Assembly: GCF_001509795.1 (NCBI RefSeq)
Contig: NZ_LLZN01000050.1
Location: 1-64,000, forward strand
From: Streptomyces sp. NRRL WC-3605
GTDB taxonomy: Bacteria; Actinomycetota; Actinomycetes; Streptomycetales; Streptomycetaceae
Length of the DNA stretch: 64,000 nucleotides
Direction of reading: 5' to 3'
The position numbers and the translations under genes are program-made. How positions within the stretch are numbered: the stretch's first letter is position 1; every line of letters starts with the position of its first letter. Below are positions 32,906 to 42,206 of the stretch, piece by piece. Under the pieces are notes generated by a model. The model was not told where the DNA came from, ran no database searches, and saw only the letters and a list, made by a program, of their open reading frames with translations.

Positions 32906-34077
32906 GCGTCTTGGGGCCCTTCAGTGGCTGCGGAATCGAACGTGCGGCCCGAGATGGTGCCTCGTTGCAGGGCGCCCAGGGCGCCGCGGCTGCGTCCGGA
33001 GACGCGTCCGGTGTCCTGGGCCGTCCGGGACGGCTGCCGCTGGTCGTCCGGGGCGGTCGCCCGGGAGACGCGCTTGGGCAGGCCGTGCACCGTGCGCGGC
33101 CGGCTCGGCGCGGACTGCTCGTCGCGCACGATGCTCACCGGGGCCGGAGCCTCCTGCACGGGGGCCGGCTGCTCCTCCGTCCACAGCTCCTCGGGCAGCA
33201 GGACGACGGCACGGACACCGCCGTACCGGGAGATGCCCGTGACGTCGACCCGGAAGCCGTACTGGCGCGCGAGCAGGCCGATCAGCGGGAAGCCGAACTT
33301 CGGCTGGTTGCCGAGCTGGGAGAGCCGGGGGACGAAGTCGCCGGACAGCAGGGCGGTGGCCCGCTGGCGCTCCTCGTCGTTCATGCCGACACCGGCGTCG
33401 TCGATGACGATGCACAGGTTCTTCTGGATCCGCTGGAACGTCACTTCGATCGGTGCGTCCTGCTGGGAGAAGCTGGCAGCGTTGTCGAGGAGCTCCGCCA
33501 CGGCGAGCGCGACCGGCGAGACGGCCGACGCCTTCAGCGCGAAACCGGTCTGCTGCATGATCTCGACCCGGCGGAAGTTGCGGATCTGCGACTGCGCGTT
33601 GCGCACCACGTCGTACACGCTGCCCGGCCGGTTGCGGCGGCCGGCCGGCGCGCCGCACAGCACGGCGATGCCCTGGGCCTTGCGCTGCATCTGCGCGTTG
33701 GCGTGCGTGACTTCGAGGAGTTCGGCGAGGACCGGGTGGTTGCCGTACTTGCCCTGGATGCCCTCCAGGACGGTCATCTGCTCGGCGGCCAGGCTCTGCA
33801 GGAAGCGGGCGGAGCCCTTGAGGACCGCCTTGGTGCTGTCCTCGGCCGCCTCCTCCGCCTGCCGGATCGTGGTGTCGAACTGGTGCTTGTACCGGGCCAA
33901 CTCGGCCTGCACCGAGGTGAGGTGGCCCTGCGCGGTCGCGAGCTCCGCCTTCAGCGCCTCCTCGGCCTGCTGCTTTCTCCTCCCCAGGGCTCTGTTGCGG
34001 ACGACGAGTGCCACGATCGCTGCGACGGCTATGGCCGTCATCGCAACCAGGCACCACGCAAGCGCGTCTCGAGACAT
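32902..34077 (-). CDS. cvnA: Conservon sensor-kinase-like ATPase (CvnA)
   Basis: 391 residues from ATG 34077 with GGGAAAGG upstream. One transmembrane helix (about residues 5-27) is followed by a coiled coil (about 30-85) and an HATPase domain (about 170-290) with N box AVAELLDNAASFSQQ and G1 box IVIDDAGVGM. The conserved His phospho-acceptor of ordinary sensor kinases is not evident, as in other CvnA/RarA proteins. The C-terminal 90 residues are Pro/Arg-rich and disordered. It is the promoter-proximal gene of the cvnA-B-C-D-E-P450-ECH operon, whose products are thought to form a membrane complex resembling a eukaryotic G-protein-coupled system. Confidence 0.9.
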   Translation of the reverse strand: MSRDALAWCLVAMTAIAVAAIVALVVRNRALGRRKQQAEEALKAELATAQGHLTSVQAELARYKHQFDTTIRQAEEAAEDSTKAVLKGSARFLQSLAAEQMTVLEGIQGKYGNHPVLAELLEVTHANAQMQRKAQGIAVLCGAPAGRRNRPGSVYDVVRNAQSQIRNFRRVEIMQQTGFALKASAVSPVALAVAELLDNAASFSQQDAPIEVTFQRIQKNLCIVIDDAGVGMNDEERQRATALLSGDFVPRLSQLGNQPKFGFPLIGLLARQYGFRVDVTGISRYGGVRAVVLLPEELWTEEQPAPVQEAPAPVSIVRDEQSAPSRPRTVHGLPKRVSRATAPDDQRQPSRTAQDTGRVSGRSRGALGALQRGTISGRTFDSAATEGPQDA

Positions 34078-34666
34078 GGAAACCTTTCCCGGCGCATGAA
34101 ATGCGGACGTAGACGGATAACTCCCCCGCGAGTACGCACCCACGACAAACCATGCCGCCTACCCGAGCTCTGTGGCTGCTGAGCGTGCGGACCTCAAGTC
34201 AATGCTTGAAGTAAGTGGATCAAGGTCGCAGATGCGGGGATGCTATCACCGGCGTGAGGGCGCCCGAGAGCGCGCCACCGTTCCTCCGCAAGGCCAACAC
34301 GCCTTCTGTGGACGGATGTTGCCTGCTGTTCAGCGAGGCGGGTTCAGCGGTGGGGGAGTACGCCGGCCTGCGGGGTGGCGACGGTCCGGCAGCCGGGTTC
34401 CTTCCGGGGCCGTCGGCTCGCCCGCCCATCGGGCCGGGTGCACGGGTCCACAGCGACTCCTTCGCGATGGGGTCCTGGAGGCGACTGTCCCCCCGCGCGC
34501 GGCATGACGCCGCGTCAGTCTGCCGAAAGTACGATGATCGTAACAGGTCTCACGCTGTGTGCGTGCCCGGGCACAAGGGCTGGGAAAAGCCCATCGGGGA
34601 GCGGCAGTTCGCGCGCTCCGCCGACCGGCCGAGCGGGCTGCCGGGCACCTGGCGGCGGCGCCGGGC
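34078..34666. other. 589-base non-coding region between conservon and LysE gene
   Basis: No credible gene in six frames. It must hold the conservon promoter. Symmetric elements seen are TACGAT-G-ATCGTA (34530-34542) and GTGCCCGGGCAC (34563-34574), and a CAAGTCAATGCTTG dyad-like word near 34196-34209. None can be tied to a regulator. Confidence 0.5.
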
Positions 34667-35314
34667 TCAGTCCGCGCGGCCCGTGACCGCGACCGTCACG
34701 CCGAGGCCGATCATCGTGCAGCCGCCCGCACCGCCGATCAGGGACAGGCGGCGGTCGGAGCGGGCGAACCAGGTGCGGGCGGCGGAGGCCGTCAGGCCCC
34801 ACAGGGTGTCCGTGACCAGGCCGATGGTGATGGGGACGAGGCCGAGCACCAGCATCTGCAACGGCACATGACCCGCCGCGTGGTCCACGAACTGGGGGAG
34901 CACCGCGGCGAAGAACACCACGCCCTTGGGGTTGGTGACGCCGACGAGCACGCCGTCCAGCAGCGTGCGCAGATCACCGCGCGCCGGCTCCCGCGCCCCG
35001 GTGCCGATCGCCGACGCCTTCAACTCCTTGCGGTGCCGGAACGCCTGCACGCCGAGCCAGACCAGATAGGCGGCGCCGGCCAGCTTCACCGTCAGGTAGA
35101 CGGTCACCGACCGCTCCACGAGGGAGCCGATCCCGACCGCGACGGCGACCACCAGCAGGTACGAGCCGACGACATTGCCCAGCGCGGTCGCCACGGCGGT
35201 GCGGCGCCCGTGCGCGAGGGCGCGGCCTATGACGAACAGGACGCTGGGCCCCGGAATCACGATCACCAGCAGCGACATCGCCGCGAACGCCGGCATCCGG
35301 TCGGTGGACACCAT
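34667..35314 (-). CDS. LysE/RhtB-family amino-acid exporter
   Basis: 215 residues, six hydrophobic segments. The family signature PGPSVLFVIGRALAHGRR lies at about residues 21-38 and NPKGVVFFAAVLPQF at about 128-142. Members export lysine, arginine, threonine or homoserine-type amino acids by proton antiport. Nearby genes give no hint of the substrate. GGTGAGGTC precedes ATG 35314. Confidence 0.9.
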   Translation of the reverse strand: MVSTDRMPAFAAMSLLVIVIPGPSVLFVIGRALAHGRRTAVATALGNVVGSYLLVVAVAVGIGSLVERSVTVYLTVKLAGAAYLVWLGVQAFRHRKELKASAIGTGAREPARGDLRTLLDGVLVGVTNPKGVVFFAAVLPQFVDHAAGHVPLQMLVLGLVPITIGLVTDTLWGLTASAARTWFARSDRRLSLIGGAGGCTMIGLGVTVAVTGRAD

Positions 35315-35398
35315 GACCTCACCCCCACATCACTGTCGGTGGCCCATTCAAACAGGAGCCACCGACGACGGACAGGGAGCGGAGAGGCGGGAGATGGA

Positions 35399-35443
35399 CA
35401 GGGGGCGTTGCGGGCCGCTCGTGGAGGCCCGCAACGCCCCCTG
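35399..35443 (-). terminator. Terminator of the trypsin gene, perfect 18-bp arms
   Basis: CAGGGGGCGTTGCGGGCC at 35399-35416 pairs perfectly with 35426-35443 around nine bases, 15 bases beyond the leftward stop codon. Confidence 0.88.
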
Positions 35444-35458
35444 GTCTGTGGTTCCCGG

Positions 35459-36244
35459 CTAGGACCGGACCTGGTCGGTCACCTCGTCCGAGAACGTGGT
35501 CAGCCGGGTGTACACACCCGGGTACCCCGCCTGGGCGCAGCCCTCGCCCCAGGACGTTATCCCTGCCAGGACGCCCCCGATGAGCAGGGGACCGCCGCTG
35601 TCGCCCTGGCAGGAGTCGACGCCGCCGGACGTCTTCCCGGCGCAGACCATGTCGGAGGCGACGTAGTCCGAGCCGTAGGAGCCGGCGCAACTCGAGTCGG
35701 ACACCGTGGGCACGGTGGCCGTCCGCAACTGGTCGGAGGAACTGCCGCCCGACGACGTCGTGCCCCAGCCGAGGATGCGGGCGCTGGTTCCGGCCGCGTA
35801 CACCCCCGTGTCCGAGGAGCCTACGTATCCCGCGGTGGCGTACGGCATCGACGTCGACAGGGTCAGCACGGCCACGTCGTCACCCTTGGTGGCCGTGGTG
35901 TAGTCGGGGTGGACCCAGATGCCGGCGACCTTCGCGACGGTGCCGTCGGTACCGTTCAGGTAGGTACGGCCGCCGACGACCCGGACGTCACCGGGGCTCT
36001 CGCCGGCCATGCAGTGGGCGGCCGTGACGACCTTGGTGGGGGAGACCAGCGTCCCGCCGCAGAACTGGTTCTGCGAGGCGTCCGTGATCTGCATCATGAA
36101 GGGATACGCGGACGTCGTGGTCGTGGTCCCGCCGACGATGCGGGTGGACGCGGCCTCAGCGGTGGGGGCGCTGAGCAGTGCGGCCGCCGCGGCGGCCGCC
36201 GCCGTGACGACGGCGGTCCTTCTGGCACGGGTGAGCCCGGACAA
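35459..36244 (-). CDS. Secreted trypsin-like serine protease (S1 family)
   Basis: 261 residues. The start is taken as TTG 36244 because GAGGAG stands five bases upstream and a signal peptide begins right there (TRARRTAVVTAAAAAAAALL, cleavage near AEA-A). After a very short pro-region the mature enzyme begins at RIVGG. The catalytic triad is His in VTAAHC, Asp in GDDVAVL and Ser in CQGDSGGP; the Asp of VDSCQGDSGG at the base of the S1 pocket gives Arg/Lys specificity. It resembles Streptomyces trypsin (SprT/SGT). Six Cys residues would form three disulfides. It is monocistronic with its own strong terminator. Confidence 0.92.
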   Translation of the reverse strand: MSGLTRARRTAVVTAAAAAAAALLSAPTAEAASTRIVGGTTTTTSAYPFMMQITDASQNQFCGGTLVSPTKVVTAAHCMAGESPGDVRVVGGRTYLNGTDGTVAKVAGIWVHPDYTTATKGDDVAVLTLSTSMPYATAGYVGSSDTGVYAAGTSARILGWGTTSSGGSSSDQLRTATVPTVSDSSCAGSYGSDYVASDMVCAGKTSGGVDSCQGDSGGPLLIGGVLAGITSWGEGCAQAGYPGVYTRLTTFSDEVTDQVRS

Positions 36245-36368
36245 GGAGACTCCTCGGTGGGGGATGGCCGGTGGGGGGTTCGCGCGGGCACTGGGTCTCG
36301 GTGGGGCCGAGGGACCGACCCCGTGTGCCCGGCGAGCGGCACACCCACAAGGTAGGTCCCGGCTGATC

Positions 36369-36409
36369 CCCTGCCCAATGAGGGAACCCCCTAAGGGAGT
36401 TGGGCAGGG
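36369..36409. promoter_or_regulatory. Inverted repeat upstream of the trypsin gene
   Basis: CCCTGCCCAA at 36369-36378 pairs perfectly with TTGGGCAGGG at 36400-36409 around 21 bases (CCCCCT/AAGGG inside). It is 125 bases before the TTG start and 120 bases after the LAL gene. It may be an operator for the protease or a terminator for the LAL gene. Confidence 0.5.
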
Positions 36410-36528
36410 AAAACCCTCGGTCGTGCCGCGTAAACCGGGGCACACCGACGCGATGGGGTGAACTCCGCCCGAACGCACCGCCGAACCCGTGCCGTACGCC
36501 GGGCCCGACACCCCCTAGAGCTCGCGCC

Positions 36529-39345
36529 TCACGGCGCCCGGCGCCCCGCCGCCAGGCGGACGATGTCGACCCGGGAACGGATGCCGAGCTTGCGGTAGAC
36601 CCGGGTCAGCGTCGCCTCCACGGTCTTGACGCTGATGAACAGGCGCGCGGCGATCTCCCGGTTCGTCGCGCCCTCCATGACCAGGCCCGCGACCTGACGC
36701 TCCATCGAGGCCAGCCCGTCCAGGCCCGCAAGGCCGCCCGGCGCCGGTCCGGGCGGGGGCAGCGTCGCCGCCGTGCGCTCCGCGGCCGCCGCCTCGACCT
36801 TCCGCAGCCACGGCAGCGCCCGGCAGCGGCGGAACAGCCGGGCCGCCTCCTCGTAGGCGGCCGGGCCCGCCTCGGGACGCAGCCGGGCCAGCGCGAAGGC
36901 GGCGCGGGCCGCCTCCAGGCCGTATCCGAGGGCCCCCAGCCGGTCCTGAGCGGCCGTCAGCTGTGCCACCGCCCCCTCCCGGTCGCCGCGCGCGGCGCGC
37001 AGCACCGCCTCGGCCCGGTCCAGCACACCCAGCACGCTGTCCCGGTCCAGCCGCAGCGCCTGCCCCCGGGCGACGTCGATGAGGTCCTGCGCCTCCGCCA
37101 GCTCACCGGTGCCCACCAGCGCCTCGGCGAGGTCGCCGTGCCACCGTCCGCGCGCGGGGTCCGTGATCCCGAGGCCCTGCTCGACCTCCCGCACCCGGCG
37201 CAGCGACCGCACCGCCGCCGGCAGGTCGCCCGCCACCAGCTCGGCGTGCCCCAGCGCGGCCAGCGCACGGGAGACGTACATCTGGTCGCCGTCCTCCTCG
37301 GCGTGCTCCACGGCCTCCCGGGCCAGGGACAGCGCCCGGTCCACCTGCCCGCCCGCCGCCTCCGCGAGGGACGTCAGCACCGCCGACGCCACCTCGCCGA
37401 TCCCGGTGTCCCGGGCCAGCCGCAGGCTCTCGCGGGCCAGGTCGAGGGCCCGCCCGCACTGACCGGAGTGCAGTTCGGTCTCCGCAACCCCGCGCAGGAA
37501 GTGCACCTCGCTCTCCACCCAGCCGTGCCGGCGCACCTCGCGCAGCAGCCCGGTGACGGCCGCCCGGGCCTCCGGCAGCTGGTCGCTCATGATCAGCCAG
37601 CGGAAGCGGGAGTACCCGGCGCCGTTGTGGTGGCAGGCCACGCGCGGATCCTGCGGCTCCTCCAGGGCGCGCCTGATGGTCGCGGGCGCGTCCCGATGCC
37701 CCATCAGCGTCTCGATCTGGGCCTGGAAGGCGAGCGCCATCAGCTCGGTGTAGCGGTCGCCGGCCCGCGCCGCGAGCTCGGCGGCGTACGCGACCTCCTC
37801 GCGGGCCTCGTCGAAGTCGCCCTTGACCAGCACGGCCCGCCAGGTCAGCTGGTAGTGGACCAGGGCGAGCAGCCGCGGATCGTCACCGGCGTCGGCCAGG
37901 GCCTGCGGGAAGATCGCGTCGACCTCCGACATGGCGTGGCCCGCGGTCTCGATCACCGCGATCCAGGCCCGCACCCGCTCCGCGGGCACCGACGTACGGG
38001 ACAGCACCTCGCGGGCGATGTCCCGGGCGAGGTCCAGCTCGCCCGCCGTGATCGCGTCCTCGGTGGCCTTCAGCCGCAGCGCGTCCGGGCTCGGGTCGCC
38101 GTCCGCCGGGGTGTGCCGGGCGGCCAGCAGGCACAGCTGGGCGGCGACCGACGGCGCGCCCCGGTCGCGGGCCAGCGCGGCGGCCTCCGCCAGCCGGGCG
38201 GCGACCTCCGGGTCGGTGCCGCTGGTGGCGAGGGCCAGGTGCCGGGCGCGTTCGATCGGGTCGGAGGCGGCCGTGGACAGGGCGGCGTGGACGGCCCGGC
38301 GCTCCTGCGCGGGCGCCTCCGCGTACAGCGCGGCCGAGATCATGGGGTGCGCGAACCGCACGGCCGGCCCCTCCGGCTCGGTCGCCAGCAGCCCGAGGGC
38401 GGCGGCCTGGGCCGTCTCGGCCTCGGCGTTGGCCCGCCCGGCCGCGTGCAGCAGGGCCAGGGTGGGGCGGGCGCCCGCGCTGGCCACGAGGAGGGTGCGA
38501 CGGGCCTCCTCCGACAGCATCTCCAGCCGGTTCAGCACGAGGGCGCGCAGCGAGGTCGGCACCGGCAGCGGTTCGCCGGGGCGGGGCGGGGTGGCGTTCT
38601 CGGCGAGGGCCCGGCTCAGTTCGAGCGCGAACAGGGCGTTGCCGCCGCTGGTGCGGTGGATGTCACGGACGGTGGAGCGGGGCAGACCGGTGTAGCCGCG
38701 GCGGTCGAGCAGGACGGAGAGCTGGGCCCGGGACAGCGGGCCCAGACGTATCGCGAGGGTGTCGGGCGGGGAGGCACGCAGGATCTGGTCGTACTCCTCG
38801 CCCTCGGTGCGCACCGCGCACAGCATCCGCACCGGGGTCTCGCCGAGCCGGCGGGCCGCGAAGCCGAGGAGTTCGGCGCTGGCCGGATCCAGCCACTGGG
38901 CGTCGTCGGCGACGATCAGCACGGGCCCGGCGTCGGCCAGGGCGCGCAGCGCGGACAGGACGGCGAGCCGCAGGGCCAGCCCGTCCCGCTGGAGCGTGGA
39001 CTCGCCGCGACCGGTGAGCGCCGCCTCCAGGGCCGTGCGCTGGGCCGCGGGCAGCCGCCCGGACACCTCGTCGAGGACGAGGCCGAGGAGGTCGGCCAGG
39101 GCCAGGAAGGGAAGGTGGGATTCGGACTCGGTGGGGGAGCAGCGCAAGACGGTTCGTGCCTCTTGGCCGTATTCCGCGGCCAATGCCCGCAGGACCGTCG
39201 ACTTCCCAATTCCAGCCGGACCGTGAAGCAGGACGCTCCCGCCCCGCGCGAGCTGCTCGCGTGCCGAGGTGACCAGTTCGGCCCGCCCGATGACCTGGTC
39301 GGAGCGGCAGCCGGCAGGCTCCTTGAAGTCCCGTGGCACGGTCAC
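36529..39345 (-). CDS. LAL-type LuxR regulator with AAA/NACHT-like ATPase
   Basis: 938 residues. The N-terminal ATPase has Walker A GPAGIGKST (about 42-50) and Walker B VLIVADDAQWLD (about 141-152). A long TPR-like helical middle follows (about 300-850), and the C-terminal LuxR helix-turn-helix is at about 875-935 (GATNREIAARLFISVKTVEATL). LAL proteins are large ATP-dependent transcription activators, often pathway-specific. The GTG start has GGAGGGGA upstream. No biosynthetic cluster is adjacent; the neighbouring protease and the GAF-LuxR gene are possible targets but this is only position. Confidence 0.92.
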   Translation of the reverse strand: MTVPRDFKEPAGCRSDQVIGRAELVTSAREQLARGGSVLLHGPAGIGKSTVLRALAAEYGQEARTVLRCSPTESESHLPFLALADLLGLVLDEVSGRLPAAQRTALEAALTGRGESTLQRDGLALRLAVLSALRALADAGPVLIVADDAQWLDPASAELLGFAARRLGETPVRMLCAVRTEGEEYDQILRASPPDTLAIRLGPLSRAQLSVLLDRRGYTGLPRSTVRDIHRTSGGNALFALELSRALAENATPPRPGEPLPVPTSLRALVLNRLEMLSEEARRTLLVASAGARPTLALLHAAGRANAEAETAQAAALGLLATEPEGPAVRFAHPMISAALYAEAPAQERRAVHAALSTAASDPIERARHLALATSGTDPEVAARLAEAAALARDRGAPSVAAQLCLLAARHTPADGDPSPDALRLKATEDAITAGELDLARDIAREVLSRTSVPAERVRAWIAVIETAGHAMSEVDAIFPQALADAGDDPRLLALVHYQLTWRAVLVKGDFDEAREEVAYAAELAARAGDRYTELMALAFQAQIETLMGHRDAPATIRRALEEPQDPRVACHHNGAGYSRFRWLIMSDQLPEARAAVTGLLREVRRHGWVESEVHFLRGVAETELHSGQCGRALDLARESLRLARDTGIGEVASAVLTSLAEAAGGQVDRALSLAREAVEHAEEDGDQMYVSRALAALGHAELVAGDLPAAVRSLRRVREVEQGLGITDPARGRWHGDLAEALVGTGELAEAQDLIDVARGQALRLDRDSVLGVLDRAEAVLRAARGDREGAVAQLTAAQDRLGALGYGLEAARAAFALARLRPEAGPAAYEEAARLFRRCRALPWLRKVEAAAAERTAATLPPPGPAPGGLAGLDGLASMERQVAGLVMEGATNREIAARLFISVKTVEATLTRVYRKLGIRSRVDIVRLAAGRRAP

Positions 39346-39580
39346 CGCTCCCCTCCGTGTGTCGTGTTCGGGCCAATATTAGGCAACGGTTCTTTGAAAT
39401 TCGGAGCCGCGGGGAGGTGAGCCGAATAACAGCCGGCCCGCATGGAGAAATTCACGGCGTCGATGAATGAATGGTGAGTCGTCCCGAGCGGCACGTCCAC
39501 CCCCGCGCGGCCCCGCCCCGCGGGACCGGGGCCGCCCCCGTCCGGGGCCGCCCGCCGCACCCACCGGTCCGTGTCCACGG
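39346..39580. promoter_or_regulatory. Promoter region of the LAL gene and terminator of the GAF-LuxR gene
   Basis: A minus-strand TAATAT at about 39375-39380 is a possible -10 for the LAL gene. CGGCCCC (39508-39514) pairs with GGGGCCG (39528-39534) as a terminator-like stem 50-70 bases past the GAF-LuxR stop. Confidence 0.45.
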
Positions 39581-40411
39581 CTACGGCAGCAGCCCCGCCC
39601 GGCGCGCCGCCACCACGGCCTCCCCGCGCGTGTGGGCGCCCAGCTTGCGCATGGCCGACCGCAGATAGCCCTTCACCGTCTCCGCGCGCAGGCCCAGTCG
39701 TGCCGCGGCCGCCGCGTTCGTGGCGCCCGCGGCCACACACGCCAGCACGTCCACCTCGCGCGGCGCCAGCTCCACGCTCCGCTGCCCCGCCCCCGCCGCC
39801 AGCAGACCGGCCGCCTCCAGCAGCTCCGCGCGCAGCGCCGGATCGCCGATGCGCGGCGCCAGCGCCCGCAGCGCCGCGTGCGCCTCCCGGACCTGCTCCC
39901 AGGCGGCACCCCCCTCGGGCGGCGCGGTCCGCGGCCGGGCCGTCTCCAGCAGCCCCTGCACCTCGTCCCGCACCACCAGGGCCTGCTCCACGTCCCGCGC
40001 CGCGTCCACCGCGGCCGTCAGGGTGCGGTCGCCCAGCGGCTGGGCCGTGCGCAGGGCGCCGTACAGGACACCGCGCACCCGGCGCCGTACGACCACCGGG
40101 ACCGCCACCACCGCGCACAGGCCCTCGGCGGCGACGACGGCGTCGTACTCGTGGCTGATCTGCCGGGAGGCCGAGTAGTCGGTGACCGCGCAGGGGCGGG
40201 CCAGCGCCACGGCCTTGCCGCCGAGGCCGTTGCCCGCGACGACGGCGAGCCGGCGCAGGGCGTCCGTGGCGGTGCCGTTCAGCTCGCTGATGCGCACGCG
40301 CGGGCGGCCCGGCTCCAGCAGGCCGCCGAAGGCGACCGGGAGCCCGGTCGAGCGGCGCAGACGCACCAGCCCACGCCCGATCTCCACCGCTGCGGCCGCT
40401 TCCACTGCCAC
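39581..40411 (-). CDS. GAF-LuxR transcriptional regulator
   Basis: 276 residues from GTG 40411 (GAAGGGGC upstream); a GTG at 40450 is in frame but overlaps a palindrome. A GAF-like domain covers about residues 5-155 and a LuxR helix-turn-helix the last 60 residues (LAPREVDVLACVAAGATNAA, RAETVKGYLRSAMRKL). It is divergent from two acyl-CoA ligase genes 125 bases away. In actinobacteria this GAF-LuxR class often sits beside acyl-CoA ligase genes, so local regulation of fatty- or aryl-acid activation is likely. Confidence 0.86.
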   Translation of the reverse strand: MAVEAAAAVEIGRGLVRLRRSTGLPVAFGGLLEPGRPRVRISELNGTATDALRRLAVVAGNGLGGKAVALARPCAVTDYSASRQISHEYDAVVAAEGLCAVVAVPVVVRRRVRGVLYGALRTAQPLGDRTLTAAVDAARDVEQALVVRDEVQGLLETARPRTAPPEGGAAWEQVREAHAALRALAPRIGDPALRAELLEAAGLLAAGAGQRSVELAPREVDVLACVAAGATNAAAAARLGLRAETVKGYLRSAMRKLGAHTRGEAVVAARRAGLLP

Positions 40412-40448
40412 CCTGCTCGCCCCTTCACCCGCCGCGTCCCGAGCGCAC

Positions 40449-40464
40449 ACCCCCGTTCGGGGGT
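40449..40464. promoter_or_regulatory. Palindrome ACCCCCG-TT-CGGGGGT
   Basis: A perfect 7+2+7 palindrome in the divergent region, 38 bases from the GAF-LuxR start and 72 from the ligase start; a candidate operator for the adjacent LuxR protein. Confidence 0.55.
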
Positions 40465-40535
40465 AGTGAGACCCACGTCACGGATTACACGATGGCAGAG
40501 GGCCGCCCGGCAAGGTCCGGTAACCAGGAGGACGC

Positions 40536-42206
40536 ATGAAGACGGGGACGGAGCTGTTCCGCGGGGCGCGGGACTTCCTGCTCGAACACCGCGAGGACTA
40601 CGCCACGGCGTACGAGGGCTTCACCTGGCCCCGGCCGGAGCGGTTCAACTGGGCGCTCGACTGGTTCGACGCCGTCGCGGCCGGGAACGACCGGATCGCG
40701 CTGCACATCGTGGAGGAGGACGGCACCGAGGTACGGCTGACGTTCGCCGAGACGGCCGAACGCTCCGCCCGCGTCGCCACCTGGCTGCGCGAGACGGGCG
40801 TACGCGCCGGGGACCGCGTGCTCGTCATGCTCGGCAACCAGGCCGAACTGTGGGAGACCGCCCTGGCCGCCATGAAGCTGCGCGCCGTCGTCATCCCGGC
40901 CACCCCGCTGCTCGGCCCGGCCGACCTGCGCGACCGCGCGGAGCGCGGAGACGTCCGGCACGTCCTGGTCCGCTCGGAGGACACCGGCAAGTTCGACGAC
41001 GTGCCCGGCGACTACACCCGGATCGCCGTCGGCGGCGCACGCGCGGGCTGGCTGGCGTACGAGGACGCCTACGACGCCTCCGCCGCGTTCACCCCCGACG
41101 GGCCGACCGGCGCCGACGACCCCCTGATGCTCTACTTCACCTCCGGCACCACCGCCCGCCCCAAGCTGGTCGAGCACACCCACACCTCGTACCCGATCGG
41201 GCATCTGGCCACCATGTACTGGATCGGCCTCAAGCCGGGGGACGTGCACCTGAACATCTCGTCGCCCGGCTGGGCCAAGCACGCCTGGTCCAACCTGTTC
41301 GCGCCGTGGAACGCCGAGGCGACCGTCTTCATCCACAACTACACGCGCTTCGACGCGGCCCGTCTGATGGCCGAGATGGACCGGGTCGGCGTCACCACCT
41401 TCTGCGCCCCGCCGACGGTGTGGCGCATGCTCATCCAGGCCGACCTGGGCGCGCTGCGCACCCCGCCCCGCGAGGTCGTCGCCGCCGGTGAACCGCTCAA
41501 CCCCGAGGTCATCGAGCAGGTGCGGCGCGCCTGGGGGGTGACCATCCGGGACGGCTTCGGGCAGACCGAGACGGCCGTGCAGGTCTCCAACAGCCCCGGC
41601 CAGCCCCTGAAGACGGGCTCCATGGGCCGGCCCAGCCCCGGCTTCCGCGTCGAACTGCTCGATCCGGTCACCGGCGCCCCCGGCGCCGACGAGGGGGAGA
41701 TCGCCCTCGACCTCTCCGCCCGGCCGGTCGGTGTGATGACGGGCTACCACGGCGACCCGGAGCGTACGGCGGAGGCGATGGCGGGCGGCTACTACCGCAC
41801 CGGCGACATCGGCTCCCGCGACGCCGACGGCTACATCACCTATGTGGGCCGGTCCGACGACGTCTTCAAGGCCAGCGACTACAAGATCAGCCCGTTCGAG
41901 CTGGAGAGCGCCCTGCTGGAGCACGAGGCGGTCGCCGAGGCCGCCGTCGTGCCCGCGCCCGACACACTGCGGCTCGCGGTCCCCAAGGCGTACGTCGTCC
42001 TCGCGGAGGGCTGGGAGCCCGGACCCGACACCGCCAAGGTGCTCTTCGAGCACTCCCGGCAGGTCCTGGCGCCCTACAAAAGGCTGCGCCGCCTGGAGTT
42101 CGGGCCGCTGCCCAAGACCGTGTCGGGCAAGATCCGCCGTATCGAACTGCGCGAGGCCACCGCCGCGGGGTCGGACGCCGAGTACCGCGAGGAGGACTTC
42201 CGGTGA
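40536..42206 (+). CDS. AMP-dependent acyl-CoA synthetase (acetyl/medium-chain type)
   Basis: 556 residues of the ANL adenylate-forming superfamily. The ATP-binding P-loop is YFTSGTTARPKLVEH (about 205-219); the adenylation core DGFGQTETAV (about 344-353); YRTGDIGSRDADGY and the hinge region YVGRSDDVFKASDYK come next; and the catalytic Lys is in PKTVSGKIRR near the C-terminus. The family makes acyl-AMP and then acyl-CoA. The N-terminal FNWALDWFD segment places it near acetyl-CoA/medium-chain acyl-CoA synthetases. AGGAGG precedes ATG 40536. The next ligase starts within its stop codon. Confidence 0.9.
   Translation: MKTGTELFRGARDFLLEHREDYATAYEGFTWPRPERFNWALDWFDAVAAGNDRIALHIVEEDGTEVRLTFAETAERSARVATWLRETGVRAGDRVLVMLGNQAELWETALAAMKLRAVVIPATPLLGPADLRDRAERGDVRHVLVRSEDTGKFDDVPGDYTRIAVGGARAGWLAYEDAYDASAAFTPDGPTGADDPLMLYFTSGTTARPKLVEHTHTSYPIGHLATMYWIGLKPGDVHLNISSPGWAKHAWSNLFAPWNAEATVFIHNYTRFDAARLMAEMDRVGVTTFCAPPTVWRMLIQADLGALRTPPREVVAAGEPLNPEVIEQVRRAWGVTIRDGFGQTETAVQVSNSPGQPLKTGSMGRPSPGFRVELLDPVTGAPGADEGEIALDLSARPVGVMTGYHGDPERTAEAMAGGYYRTGDIGSRDADGYITYVGRSDDVFKASDYKISPFELESALLEHEAVAEAAVVPAPDTLRLAVPKAYVVLAEGWEPGPDTAKVLFEHSRQVLAPYKRLRRLEFGPLPKTVSGKIRRIELREATAAGSDAEYREEDFR

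Noticed and set aside
34215..34871. 218-codon rightward frame in the conservon-LysE gap
   Set aside because: Its second half is a shadow of the LysE gene and its first half has no start site or coding bias.
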